Positions 35,002 through 48,590 of a stretch of 64,000 nt of DNA are shown piece after piece. Every line of letters begins with the position of its first letter. The first letter of the stretch is position 1. Under the pieces are notes generated by a model. That model was given only the letters and a program-made list of their open reading frames with translations, was not told the origin of the DNA and made no database searches. Made by a program: the position numbers and the translations under genes. This DNA comes from Cannabis sativa (taxonomy: Eukaryota; Streptophyta; Magnoliopsida; Rosales; Cannabaceae). Location of the stretch: contig NC_083604.1 in the NCBI RefSeq assembly GCF_029168945.1, forward strand, positions 46,433,686 to 46,497,685, in the 5' to 3' direction.

Positions 35002-36911
35002 TGTTGGAAATTATTTTACCAGGATCTTAGATCTACTCACAAGTATGTTGTTTAAACATCCTAAATATGAACTTTCTAAAACGATAAATTAAACACATAT
35101 AAAGTTAAGAAAACCTTACATTGATGCAGCGGAATTAATGTCTCCTTCCACTCAGATCTCTAACCCTCGAATCCTTTCTGTAGCAGAGTATAATCAAGAT
35201 CTGAGCCCGAATGTCCTTCTTCTTCAAGTTTGATCCTTCACAGTCTTCCAATCTATGATTGAGTTACTGCTTGCTGTGTGTGGGCACTTACTCTTTCACT
35301 AGGGTCGAAAAAGATGAAGGAGAAAAGAGAATAGGGATTTCGGCCAGGTATAGAAAGTGGGGAAGGCTCAGTTTTTCTGAAGAGAGAAATTTCTGTCAGA
35401 AAGATGATCGTAAAACTTGTGATTTGACTGAGCCATCACTTTCTATTTATAGGCAACTACTAGGTTTAGGTTAGGATTTATTTGGCATTAAAATAATGAA
35501 AATATTAATTTGAAAAATCTATTTAAGTGGTCGGCCATGGTGTGTTAATGGGCCTCACTTAATTTTGCAATTTTATCAAATTCTATCTCTATTTTCTCAA
35601 AAACGCCAATTTTCCAATTCTAACCTTTTAAATGCCAAAACTAATTATTTAATAACTAAAATAGATTATTAAATAATATTGTCATTTAATTTAATTATTA
35701 ATTAGACATATAAAGTCCATTAATAAATAAATAAACCTAGAAAACTCTTTTCTTTACAATTTCACACCTGCTTAGTGAAAATTCATAAAATTAGACATAG
35801 TCTAACTTTAGAATTATAATTGATCAATCACGAATCAATTAATGTGTCTTACAAGCAGAATGTTCTCAACTAGAATGGTGACCATGGATCTATATGCTGA
35901 GCTTCCAATAAGTGAACCAAATTTACCAAGTAAATTCCTACTTATTAATTCTTCGTTGAATCTACTCTTAGAACTTAGAATTGCACTCTCAGATTTATAT
36001 AGAGCATATTGTATATTCCACGATATCAATATACTATCTCATTTAACCATTGTTATAATCTTATTGTGATTTAAAGATCCTCTATATAGATGATCTACAT
36101 CGAGATGGGATTTCTTTACCGTTCTCACCCCTCAATGTATTTTGCCCCTTAAAACACTTAGCTACCTGTAAATGGTGTTTAGTGATCTAATAATTAGTCA
36201 GTTAAACAAGAGCTCATCCATTTACTTCTATTTGCTAAGCTCGAAGGGAATCATCACTTGACTTCTATACACCAGTAGAAGCTATAGATTCCATATTTAT
36301 GTTCAGCACTCCCACTCAATCATACTATCATGTTCCCAAAATATACGTATCACCCTGACCCAAAGGTAGGCTTAACTAATAAATCTAAGAACATGAATAG
36401 CACTCCTGAGTTGAGCCTAAGCATATCAGGATTTAGATTCTTTTAATCTTAAGATCAACTACTGATATTGACTTGGAAAGATATGTATAACGGTAAGTTT
36501 GTAATATCTTAACTTAGTTGCAATATCGGTCCAGTCCAATGTATACTCCATACATTCGAAACTAGTATACTTTACTAATGTCCTGGAAAGAACATAACAC
36601 TTACTCCAAGTGTAAGTACACATCATCGCTGATTATCACATCAATGTAAATCCAATAACACTGATGAAACAGGGACCAAAACTTTTGATTCATATGATCA
36701 CAATCACATTCCACTGTGTTGACGATACTGTAATTGTGAATAAACATATGATCTGGATTTAACTGATTTTGTGTGTATGAATGTAATAAACATATTAAAC
36801 ATATTAAACCATTAGCATGTAAAATTCATGCAAACATCAATCACTTCAAATTTCTTATATTGATAACTAATCAGATTGTAAAGAGTTTTATTTAGGGCAT
36901 AAAACCCAACA
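35002..36911 (-). repeat. 5' LTR of inner B (type B)
   Basis: 1910 bp, same length as its partner at 26809-28718 and nearly identical by eye. TATAAATA (minus) is at 35454-35461. It faces the element II 5' LTR head to head across 4.6 kb. Confidence 0.92.
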
Positions 36912-37700
36912 TCTATATGTTTATAATTTCTGAATTGTGTATGAATTTATATTGAACCATGTTATTTTCTGTTATTAAGTTGTAGTTTAATTTCGAATCT
37001 TCATTGTTGGTCTAACATGTTTGTTTTTCTAATGAGATAAATCCCTAATAAATTTTCACCATTAGACATACATAATAATGTTAGATCTCAAAAGATAAAT
37101 ATTGTATATACGACATCTAGATGTTCATCAATTGATGACACCTTAGACTAGTATTTTTACGATATGAAACAAGAAGATTATATAAATAAGATTACTTTGC
37201 CTTTCGCTAATCGAAGCATCGTTGGATTCTTATTTTAAACGAAATTATCCTAATTCCTCTTAGCTTATTCATTTCGAATTAGCTCAATAACATATCATTG
37301 GATGAATGGTCTATAAATCATTTCATGTCATTCTATATTTTCTCTTAAGAAATTAAATGACGCATATGATTATAATCCCGAAATTCTATTCCCAATTGAT
37401 ATAAATCCTCAATCTTAGAAATCTCCTACTTGTATGGGCAAATCTGACTTAGAGTTTGTATTAGTAGTGGTGGTCCAAGATAGAATTACTCATTATATTT
37501 GGTATAAATTTAAGTCTTTGACTTTAATTTTAGATTCCAAATAGAAATTTTCTTATATTTCTAATTCCAGAATACAATACAGTTACACTTTCTCAAGTAT
37601 TTAATATCAATCTTCTATTAATGGATTAAAACTGTATGGAATATGAGTTAGGTATTCTGTGACCAGGATCCACTTGCAGTACTCTAAGAACTCTTTGATG
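36912..37700 (+). other. Element I: second, diverged leader module in place of gag
   Basis: No gag homology is visible where gag lies in B elements. Instead 36990-37320 aligns with the leader hairpin module: AAATCC-CTAAT-AAATTT near 37039, the TCATCAATTGATGA palindrome near 37123-37137, and CTTTCG-CTAAT-CGAAGC at about 37199. The copy in element III (52340-52680) is nearly the same. Confidence 0.65.
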
Positions 37701-37734
37701 TAACTAAACCTATGTCATCAAAAGACACTACCAT

Positions 37735-39330
37735 TTTTTTTAATCTATGGCATTTGTATCTTGTTCATAGTGGATTTGACAAGATCAATCTCCGCAAAGA
37801 GTTAATATGCCTATATCCACTGAAAGTAGTTCATCTCATTCGCAGATGGATGTACATTCAGGGGTGGATATGAGTTTTTCGTTGTATTCTTAAAACGATA
37901 ACTCTAGATTATACCTTTTAGCAAGAAATTTGAAATGTTTGAAAAATTTCATTAATTTCTAGCAATGGTTAAAACCATTAAGGTAAGTGGTTAAAGATCT
38001 TGCGAACTGATAGGGGTGGAGAAATAGTTAGTAGATATGCAGTTCAAAGATCATTAAATTGATTTTTGAATTATATCCAAACTTACCTCCCGTAAATTTC
38101 GAGTTGCATGTTGATGATTAGTTACTAGTCGTTGCCTAATTCCTTCTATGGTAATACAATTTCAGAATGATGTAATGGTTGTATACTTAATGTAAATCAT
38201 TACTAGATTCATGGATGACCTAATCAAAATCTTAAGAAAAGCTAGAACTGTTAACCATGGTTTGTTAGCTATTCTAAGTGATTAGGGGTGGACCATCCCA
38301 TAGTCAATAAATGAGAAAGTGTTTGTTCAAACAAATACTACTTTTCTAAGATAATGACTAAGTCTGAAAATAAAGGAGATATTTAATTCTTGATTCCAAA
38401 AGTGTTCTATCATCTTATTTGACATATGATGATCTCACTTCCTCTGTTGTCTTGTCACAACCGAAGAGATCAATACCATTTAGTTTTCTTAGACATAAAT
38501 CACAGTACCTTGTCGTAGTGGGAGAGTTTCTAGGAACTCACCTTCTCATGAATTGGGAGACACTAGTGATTAAAATCCATTGTGAGTTTAAACAAGTAAT
38601 GGATTGTCAAGATAAGAAACTAAGAAGAAAGCCAAAAGAACTATGGTTTAATCCATTCACATAGAATAACCTAAAGTTTTCTAATACAAGGACATAAAAG
38701 GAAATTTTCGTTAATAAGTCTATTCAATGGACTTAACAAAACTTCCTGTTCCTAGTATTATAGGTTTGAGTTTATCTAAACCTATGGCTTGTGGTATACC
38801 TGGTAATGACTTACTCTAATGCAAGCAACTTACTTTAGTGAGATGCTGAAGCATTTTCTTTCTAATGGAAATCTATACAAGCTTCACAACTTCTTAAACA
38901 TAGATTTTATTTATCTAAGGAAAAGTTTCAACTATTCCAGAAAAGATAAAGCCATGAAAGAATTTCTTAAATCAACAGTGAGAGGTCTTAGATATGCTTT
39001 TGTATGCCTTAGACCAGACACCTGCTGTTGAGTGGGAGTAATGAGTAGGTATTAAATTAATCCAGGAGAAGAACATTGGAAGACAATCAAGTAAATCCTA
39101 AGATTAAGAAGAGGAACTATATGTTAGTCTATAAGGGTGTGTTTAAAACTCTTAGACTACACCACATCAGATTTCAAAATTTGCCTTTGTGCTAGAAAAT
39201 CTTTCTGATAAGATGGTGATTACTCTAGGGGTGGAATAGTGATTTTGGAGAAGTGTAAAAACCTATCTGAAGTCTCTAGGTCTACCAGGAAGGGACTGAA
39301 TGTTAAAGTTGCAGGAAAGGTACTTATTCA
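37735..39330 (+). pseudogene. Decayed copia pol of element I
   Basis: Recognisable islands, all broken by stops and frame changes: pre-integrase domain at about 37743-37800 (NLWHLYLVHSGFDKIN); integrase core at about 37858-38080 (GGYEFFVVF, then a GATAGGGGTGGAG stretch where relatives have DRGGEY); an RT-linker frame 38419-38664; late RT and RNase H at about 38905-39110 (FIYLRKS, MKEFLKSTVRGLRYAFVCLRPDTCC, stop, VGVMSRYQ); and a final TLGVE...FWRSVK island at about 39215-39270. Order matches copia (IN before RT). The TGA after RPDTCC is shared with element III. Confidence 0.8.
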
Positions 39331-39637
39331 GTCTAAGAAAAATTCTATACATCTTTGGCACCATTCCAAATTGCCTTAATTACTAGTGTTACTTCCTGAA
39401 TAACCAAGAAGTAGTTGCCAAAGGTATAGAATCCATTATCCCAAGAGAGTAGACATATAGAGAGGAATTTCACATTATCAATGATTTTGTGATTAAAGGA
39501 AGAGTAATGGTGGAGAAAAGGTTGTGTTTAATTCAACCTTTCAGATCCTATTACGAGGAGTTTACTACTACTACACTTGATTTGTATATCAAGGTGTTGA
39601 GATTATTTGAAACGCACTTTTTGTTTTATATTAGTGC

Positions 39638-39648
39638 AAGTGGGAGTT
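39638..39648 (+). other. Polypurine tract of element I
   Basis: AAGTGGGAGTT directly upstream of the 3' LTR start TGTTGGG at 39649. Confidence 0.85.
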
Positions 39649-41474
39649 TGTTGGGTTTTATGCCCTAAATAAAACTCATTTCAATATAATCAGATTTACT
39701 TATTAATATAGATCAGAAATAACATTTAATGTTGCATGGTTCACATGATTTATTTCATGATTATATGTACATAATGTATAAATTCATCTGAAACCCTTTT
39801 CACATACTTGATCCTGTTTATTGTGCCGTCAACACATTGGAAAGTAAACATGACTATGTGAATAAAGTTTCCTAGATTTATCAGACATAGGGTTTTACTG
39901 ATATGATAATCTACAACAGAGTTTACTTGCATTTGGAGAAGTGCTATGTTCTTTCCAGAGCATTGGTTAAAGTAAAGCTCAGGTTGGATGCATGGAGTAC
40001 GCATCGGAAGGGACCGATATTGAACTTTGACTTAGATTTATTAAACTACCGTAATATCTATTCAAGTCAATATCGCCTAGTTGATCCTAGATCAAATGTT
40101 CTTAATCCTGTTATGATTAGGCTCAATCTTGAAAGGCTATTCGTGTTCTTTGATTTGTTAGTTAAGCCTACTTTTAGGTCAGGGTGATACGTACATTTTG
40201 GGAACACGGTAGTGCAATTGAGTGGGAGCGCTATCATAAACATGGAATCTATAGCTTCTATCTGGCGAATAGTAAGCAAAGGATGATCTCCTTCGAGCTT
40301 GACCAAACGAACATAAATGGTGGAGTACTCATTTCACATAAGCTGAAATATCATTTATACGGGGTCAAGTGTTTTAAGGATAAAATACATTGTAGGGTGT
40401 AACGGTAATCTAATCCCTTTACAGTGTAGATCATTCATATAGAGGATCATTGATCACATTAGGATTATAACAATGGATAACTAATGATGCGTCTATATGG
40501 TGGAACATATAGAGCATTCTATATACTGAGAGTGCAATTCTAAGTTCTATGCGTGGATTCAACGAAGAATTAATAAGTTAGTGAATTTTAGTAATAAATT
40601 CTTGATCTACTTATTGGAAGCTCGGTTATATAGACCCATGGTCCCCGCACTAGTTGAGATAATATTGCTTGTAAGACTCATATAATTGGTTTTGATTAAT
40701 CAATTATAATTCTCAATTTAGACTATGTCTATTTGTAAATTTTTCACTAAGTAAGGGCATATTTGTTAATTATGATACTTAGTATGGTTCAATTAATAAA
40801 TATGATAAATGACAATATTATTTAATTATTATTTATAGTTATTAAATAGTTAGAATTGGCATTTAAATGGTTGAATTAGAAAATTGGCGTTTTTGAGAAA
40901 ATCATATGCAGAAAAGATAAAACTGCAAAATTGCAAAAAGTGAGGCCCAAATCTACTAGTATAGGGCTGGCCACTTTTATAGGAATTTACCTCTGATATT
41001 TTCATTATTTTAATGCCAAATAATTCAAACCTAACCCTAGTGGAATGCTATAAATAGATAGTGAAGGCTTTAGGAAAAATATACTTTTCTTCTGACACTT
41101 CTGATTCAGAAAAAAACTGAGCCTCTCTCTCTCCCTATCTTTGGCCGAACCCACTCTCTCTTTCTTCTTCCTTAAATTTCGAAATACTTAGTGTATGAGT
41201 AGTGCCCACACACAGCAAGTGATACCTCAACCATAGTGAGGAAGATCGTGAAGAAAGACTTTCAGCAAGAAGGAGTTTCAGCATCAAAGATTCAGAGAAA
41301 GAGATCCAGGTTCAGATATTGATAATGCTCTGCTACAGAAAGGAATCAAGGGCTAGATATCTGAACGGAAGGAGTCATTATATTCCGCTGCACCCAATTT
41401 AAGGTTTCCTAAACTTTATATGTTTTTATTTCATCGTTTTAGAAAGTTCATATTTAGGGTGTTAATCAACATAC
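39649..41474 (+). repeat. 3' LTR of element I, left piece
   Basis: Type A LTR, interrupted by element II at 41474; the last 41 bp are at 62225-62265. Joined length is about 1867 bp, matching element III. TATAAATA is at 41049-41056. Against the 5' LTR it lacks about 30 bp near 40757, between two GGGC words. Confidence 0.92.
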
Positions 41475-43397
41475 TGTTGGGTTTTATGCCCTAAATAAAA
41501 CTCTTTACAATCTGATTAGTTATCAATATAAGAAATTTGAAGTGATTGATGTTTGCATGAATTTTACATGCTAATGGTTTAATATGTTTAACATGTTTAA
41601 TATGTTTATTACATTCATACACACAAAATCAGTTAAATCCAGATCATATGTTTATTCACAATTGCAGTATCGTCAACACAGTGGAATGTGATTGTGATCA
41701 TATGAATCAAAAGTTTTGGTCCCTGTTTCATCAGTGTTATTGGATTTACACTAATGTGATAATCAGCGATGATGTGTGCTTACACTTGGAGTAAGTGTTA
41801 TGTTCTTTCCAGGACATTAGTAAAGTATACTAGTTTCGAATGTATGGAGTATACATTGGACTGGACCGATATTGCAACTAAGTTAAGATATTACAAACTT
41901 ACCGTTATACATATCTTTCCAAGTCAATATCAGTAGTTGATCTTAAGATTAAAAGAATCTAAATCCTGATATGCTTAGGCTCAACTCAGGAGTGCTATTC
42001 ATGTTCTTAGATTTTTTAGTTAAGCCTACTTTCGGGTCAGGGTGATACGTATATTTCGAGAACATGATAGTATGATTGAGTGGGAGTGCTGAACATAAAT
42101 ATGGAATTTATAGCTTCTACTAGTGTATAGAAGTCAAGTGATGATTCCCTTCGAGCTTAGCAAATAGAAGTAAATGGATGAGCTCTTGTTTAACTGACTA
42201 ATTATTAGATCACTAAACACCATTTACAGGTAGCTAAGTGTTTTAAGGGGCAAAATACATTGAGGGGTGAGAACGGTAAAGGAATCCCATCTCGATGTAA
42301 ATCATCTATATAGAGGATCTTTAAATCACAATAAGATTATAACAATGGTTAAATGAGATAGTATATTGGTATCGTGAAACATACAATATGCTCTATATAA
42401 GTCTGAGAGTGCAATTCTAAGTTCTAAGAGTGGATTCAACGAAGAATTAATAAGTAGGAATTTACTTGGTAAATTTGGTTCACTTATTGGAAGCTCAGCA
42501 TATAGATCCATGGTCCCCATTCTAGTTGAGAACATTCTGCTTGTAAGACTCATTAATTGATTCGTGATTGATCAATTATAATTCTAAAGTTAGACTATGT
42601 CTAATTTTATGAATTTTCACTAAGGAGGGGTGAAATTGTAAAGAAAAGAGTTTTCTAGGTTTATTTATTTATTAATGGACTTTATATGTCTAATTAATAA
42701 TTAAATTAAATGACAATATTATTTAATAATCTATTTTAGTTATTAAATAATTAGTTTTGGCATTTAAAAGGTTAGAATTGGAAAATTAGCGTTTTTGAGA
42801 AAATAGAGATAAAATTTGATAAAATTGCAAAATTAAGTGAGGCCCATTACAACACCTAGGCCGACCACTTAATGTTGATTTTTCAAATTAATATTTTCAT
42901 TATTTTAATGCCAAATAATTCTAAACCTAGACCTAGTAGTTGCCTATAAATAGAAAGTGATGGCTCAGTCAAATTACATAAGTTTTGAACAAGCCTTTCT
43001 GACAGAAATTTTCTCTCTTCAGAAAACTGAGTCTTCCCACTTTCTATCCTTGGCCGAAATACCTCTCTCTCTTTTCCCTTCATCTTTTTCGTGACCCTAG
43101 TGAAAGAGTAAGTGCCCACACACAGCAAGCAGTAACTCAATCATAGATTGGAAGACTGTGAAGGATCAAAACTTGAAGAAGGAGGACATTCGGGCTCAGA
43201 TCTTGATTATACTCTGCTACAGAAAGGAATCAAGGGTTAGAGATCTGAGTGGAAGGAGACATTTATTCCGCTGCATCAATGTAAGGTTTTCTTAACTTTA
43301 TATGTGTTTAATTTATCGTTTTAGAAAGTTCATATTTAGGATGTTAATAAACATACTTGTGAGTAGATCTAAGATCCTGGTAAAATAATTTCCAACA
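41475..43397 (+). repeat. 5' LTR of element II (type B)
   Basis: It runs TGTTGGGTTTTATGCCC to TTTCCAACA. TATAAATA is at 42945-42952. It aligns end to end with the reverse LTRs of inner B. Confidence 0.92.
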
Positions 43398-43399
43398 AC

Positions 43400-43412
43400 T
43401 GGCCTCAGAGCC
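43400..43412 (+). other. Primer binding site of element II, variant
   Basis: TGGCCTCAGAGCC, the same two-base variant as element I, although the LTRs of I and II are of different types. Confidence 0.8.
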
Positions 43413-46400
43413 ATGGTAATTGATTTACTTACATGAAATTTGGACTTTAAAACAATTGTTTGTATGTTCTTTGGATGGTATCATGTTGTATTGAGTGTTA
43501 TTTGATGATTGATTGATGTTTGTGAAATTTTCGTGAAAAATAATTTCGATTTTATCTCTGGAATTATTTTTATTGGATAGTATGGAAAAAATTAAGCAAG
43601 TTAGCGTTTTACAGAACTTAATTTGGATTTTATTTGAATTAGTTATGATTTTTTGAAGATTTGGAAAAATCGGGGCTGTGCTGACTTTTTCCTGCGATCG
43701 CAAATCTGTCCGTACAGTTTCGAATTTTTTCGTTTTTCTTCGATTTTTCATGCTTTTTCATGTAATTAACTTCCGATTTTTTGTATGGTTTTGTATATAT
43801 ACTATTACTATTCCTGATTCAATTCTAATTATCATTTTGAATTAATTTAATATTTTTTAAATTTTAATTCAAGATATTAGTGTAATTTGAATTTGAATAG
43901 AATTAGTATCTATCTTCTTGCTTAAAAATCTATCTTATTTTTAAATTTGATTATATCTTATTTTTTTTAAATTTAAGGTCAGATTTTATAAGATATTTAT
44001 AAAATCTTTTAAGACATTTTTAAAAATATCTTATCTTTTAAGATATTTTTAATTATATCTTATCTTTTAAGATTTTTTTTTTTTAAAATTAAATCTTTTT
44101 AGATATTTTGACCTTATTTAAATTTAAAGTAAGATATTTATAATCATGTAATTTTAAATAGATGTAAGATATTTTGCTAACTTTTAAATTTTGTTATTTT
44201 ATTTATTTAAATTAAATTTAAAATCTGAAAAGATATTTCATTTATCTTTTCTAATTTTTATTTAATTTTTATTTTTAAAATAACATTTAATTTTTAAAAG
44301 TAGTTAGCAAATTTTGAAATGATATTTAGGTTGATTGAAACTTAATTTTTCAAAAAGTAGGTTTAATTTTAAATATTTTTTTTTAAATTTCGAAAATTAA
44401 ATTTTTTTTTTAATTATTTATTTTTCGAAATTATTTATTTAAAATTAAATAAATCCTACTTCCAACTATCCAACTAACCTTGTTGCAGGAGTATGTGGTT
44501 TTAGCTTGTTTGTAGGTTTTTTAAAACCTATTATTACTTGATTGCAAATAGTCATGGTTACCTTTTGCCAGATCTAATGATCTGATGGCTCCCTTGGTCA
44601 AGTTAATAATTTATAACAGGTATATTTTACAATCTTCTTTCATCTGTGTATGACCTAGCAACATGATAGGATCCATCCAAAGTGTGCCTGTGTGAGTCTA
44701 TGTGTTTATTTTGTTTTAATATAGATACATATAGGTTGTTGCTAAATAAAATGTCACACCATGATAGATTTTATTTAGGTCCATTTAGTTATTGGACCTA
44801 TTCAATTAATAACAGTTATTCATTTTAAGGTTAAATTCCTCTCTTTTGGGCCTTATGTGAGAGTTGGAAGCCATAGAAGTGGGTACGACATACTGAACCC
44901 AGCATCCCCTCACATGAACTACCCCAATTGTGAAGGCCCATTTGCCTGATTTGAATAACTGTACTAGGTTAATTATATTAGTTTGACCTAATAAAATTGA
45001 ATTAGCAACATAATTAACTTTTAAAATATATGAAATTTATTTTCATTTTAATATTTTAAAGTGAATTTTAAGAAAAACACTTTTAGTTTAGATATTATTT
45101 CTAGACAAACTATTTGTATTTTTCTTGTATTTAATTAAATATAGAATTTTAACTAACTAAGATTCTTTCTGGAGCTTATTTAATTAAATATTCCTATTTA
45201 AGTTATAAATTAGTTGTATCAACTGATTTTTCTTATCTAACTTAAATTTGAATATTTGATTTAAATTTTAAATCAAGTTGAGGAATCCTAGGCATTAGTT
45301 ATTAAAGATTCTTAAGATATTTTTTAAGTTAATATCTTTTCAAATATTAACTTAAAATGGAATATTTTAGATATTTTTTGGTTAATATCTTTTCAAATAT
45401 TAACTTTAAAAAGATATCTTCAAATTAAGTGGTTACAACTTAATTTTGATATTTAATTAAATCTAAATTTGAAATTATTTAAGTTTTAGATTTTTTTTTT
45501 TCTATATAACTTAAATTAGATATTTTTCAAATTTTGAAAAGATACTTAGTCAAATAAGATATTTTCTAGATAGTAATTTCTAGACTACTTATTATTTCTA
45601 ATATTTAAATAGGAAAATATTATACTTTGTGAAATTAATTATTTAAATAATTAATTTTGGTACAATTTTATTAAATATATTTTTCCTAGTATTAAATAGA
45701 AATTAATAATTAAGCCTTCTCTACACTTAATTATTATTTCTTGAATTTAATACATTTAATTAAGTTGAAAAATCTAAATATCTAAGTTGATTTTCATCAT
45801 GATACTTAAATATTTATTGATTTTTCATGACACTTAATTAAATAGAAAATTATTTTAGGTTGAAATTTAATTTTTTCAACTTAAATTTAAATAATTTTCA
45901 ATATATATATTTTTCTTTATTTTATTAATCAATTTCGAAATTTGCATTTTAATTATGCAATATTTTCGATTTTTTTTTTTGAAAAATAGATTGAGTTGTA
46001 AATTAATTATTTATTTTAATTAATTCTTGGACCAACTCAAGTTAATGATTTTTTCATTTAATTGATTAATTTAAAATAAATGAATTTAAAATATATATAT
46101 ATATTATTAGAAATTGAATTAACTAGTCAAAAGAAAATCTAGATAGATGATATTTTTGCTTGAAGTATTTCTTTTCTATTTTTTATTATTTTCGAAAATT
46201 GTATTTTTATATACTTTAAATTTTCGAACCCAATAAATATATTCTCAAAGGAAATTTTTAAGTTGCTAATTATTTATTTAATTCAACTTAAATTAATTTC
46301 CTTAATATTTATATTTAAGATTATTACTAAGATGGAAATAATTTATTTTATTTCAATCACCATCTAAGTATAATTTTATAAATATTATATTAAATTCTTA

Positions 46401-46709
46401 TTTTCGAATTTTAATTCTTAATTTAGAATTTAATGTGATTTATTTATTAGAATAATAAAGAAAATACATTTTAAAATAATGAGCTTTATTATTATTAAGA
46501 TATTCGATCTCCATTGTGGGTTTTACATCGCGTTTATTTTAGTGAGTAATCCTCCCTAATGGAGGAACGTTCATTAGCAATTTCGCACCGTTTAATCTCG
46601 CATGATAAGTGGTTTGTAAGTGTTTTATATGGTATAGATCACCCTAATGGTGGCGACCATATTTGACTTGCAAATTGCGAAACAATGGTAGAAGCTCATG
46701 AGATAGAAT
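43413..46709 (+). other. Non-coding leader of element II, left part
   Basis: AT-rich, no gene. It contains extra short repeats of the AAGATATTTTTA / TATCTTATCTTTT type near 43985-44080, the conserved GC-richer block (about 44620-44960), TTAAGTTAATAT palindromes (45324-45355, 45380-45408) and the first half of the hairpin module (hairpin 1 at 46550-46566; hairpin 2 at 46627-46662). It is cut at 46709 by element III. Confidence 0.8.
46294..46709 (+). repeat. Left copy of ~417-bp duplication around element III
   Basis: It matches 56883-57301 with scattered differences. The right copy begins where the element III 3' LTR loses its last four bases, at the shared word TAATTTCC. Confidence 0.85.
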
Positions 46710-48575
46710 TGTTGGGTTTTATGCCCTAAATAAAACTCATTTCAATATAATCAGATTAACCTATTAATATAGTTCAGAAATAACATTTAATGTTGCATGG
46801 TTCACATGATTTATTTCATGATTATATGTACATAATGTATAAATTCATCTGAAACCCTTTTCACATACTTGATCCTATTTATTGTGCCGTCAACACATTG
46901 GAAAGTAAACATGACTATGTGAATAAAGTTTCCTAGATTTATCAGACATAGGGTTTTACTGATATGATAATCTACAACAGAGTTTACTTGCATTTGGAGA
47001 AGTGCTATGTTCTTTCCAGAGCATTGGTTAAAGTAAAGCTCAGGTTGGATGCATGGAGTATGCATCGGAAAGGACCGATATTGAACTTTGACTTAGATTT
47101 ATTAAACTTACCGTAATATCTATTCAAGTCAATATCGCCTAGTTGATCCTAGATCAAATGTTCTTAATCCTGTTATGATTAGGCTCAATCTTGAAAGGCT
47201 ATTCGTGTTCCTTGAATTGTTAGTTAAGCCTACCTTTTGGTCAGGGTGATACGTACTTTTTGGGAACACGGTAGTGCAATTGAGTGGGAGCGCTATCATA
47301 AACATGGAATCGATAGCTTATATCTGGCGAATAGTAAGCAAAGGATGATCTCCTTCGAGCTTGACCAAACGAACATAAATGGTGGAGTACTTATTTCACA
47401 TAAGCTGAAATATCATTTATACGGGGTCAAGTGTTTTAAGGAATAAATACATTGTAGGGTGTAACGGTAATTTAATCCCTTTACAGTGTAGATCATTCAT
47501 ATAGAGGATCATTGATCACATTAGGATTATAACAATGGATAACTAATGATGTGTCTATATGGTGGAACATATAGAGCATTCTATATACTGAGAGTGCAAT
47601 TCTAAGTTCTATGCGTGGATTCAACGAAGAATTAATAACTTAGTGAATTTTAGTGCTAAATTCTTGATCTACTTATTGGAAGCTCGGTTATATAGACCCA
47701 TGGTCCCCCCACTAGTTGAGATAATATTGCTTGTAAGACTCATGTAATTGGTTTTGATTAATCAATTATAATTCACAAATTAGACTATGTCTATTTGTGA
47801 AATTTTTCACTAAGTAAGGGCGAAATTGTAAAGAAAGAGTTTATAGGGGCATATTTGTTAATTATGATACTTTGTATGGTTCAATTAATAAATATGATAA
47901 ATGACAATATTATTTAATAATTATTTATAGTTAGTAAATAGTTAGAATTGGCATTTAAATGATTGAATTAGGAAATTGGCATTTTTGAGAAAATCAGATA
48001 CAAAAGGTGTTAAAATTACAAAAAGCAAGGCCCAATCCATTAGTGTATGGCCGGCCACCTTTGTAGCTATTTTAAATTGATTTTTTCATTATTTTAATGC
48101 CACATAATTCAAATCTAACCCTAGTGGAATGCTATAAATAGATAGTGAAGGCTTCAGGAAAATTACACTTTTCTTCAGAAAAACTGAGCCTTCTCTCTCC
48201 CTATCTTTAGCTGCCACTTCTTCTCTTCCCTCTTGATAATTTCGAAATCCTTAGTGATTAGAGTAGTGCCCACACACATCAAGTGATACCTCAATCATAG
48301 TGAGGAAGATCGTGAAGAAAGATCATCAGCAAAGGAGTTTCAGCATCAAAGATTCAGAGAAAGAGATCCAGGTTCAGATATTGATAATGCTCTGCTACAG
48401 AAAGGAATCAAGGGCTAGATATCTGAATGGAAGGAGTCATTATATTCCGCTGCACCCAATGTAAGGTTTCCTAAACTTTATGTGTTTATTTCATCGTTTT
48501 AGAAAGTTCATATTTAGGATGTTAATAAACATACTTGTGAGTAGATCTAAGATCCTGCTAAAATAATTTCCAACA
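46710..48575 (+). repeat. 5' LTR of element III (type A)
   Basis: 1866 bp, TGTTGGGTTTTATGCCC to TTTCCAACA, TATAAATA at 48133-48140. Confidence 0.93.
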
Positions 48576-48577
48576 AC

Positions 48578-48590
48578 TGGTATCAGAGCC
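48578..48590 (+). other. Primer binding site of element III
   Basis: TGGTATCAGAGCC, the canonical initiator tRNA-Met complement, two bases after the LTR. Confidence 0.92.

Larger units (their letters stand above)
26809..36911 (-). mobile_element. Inner B: complete gag-bearing copia derivative, 10.1 kb
   Basis: Two LTRs of equal length (1910 bp, 26809-28718 and 35002-36911) flank, on the minus strand, a primer binding site, a 3.6-kb leader, a gag ORF, decayed pol and a polypurine tract. Flanking 5-bp copies are GCTAT (26804-26808) and TCTAT (36912-36916), one mismatch. The unoccupied site can be read in element III at about 52269-52273 (ACTTGCTATATATTT), confirming insertion into element I. 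The LTRs differ at only scattered positions by eye, so it is young. Confidence 0.93.

Noticed and set aside
39750..40004. Antisense 84-codon frame repeated at 46811-47065 and 55120-55374
   Set aside because: Same argument: copies of one LTR segment, no domain, lies across U3 sequence.
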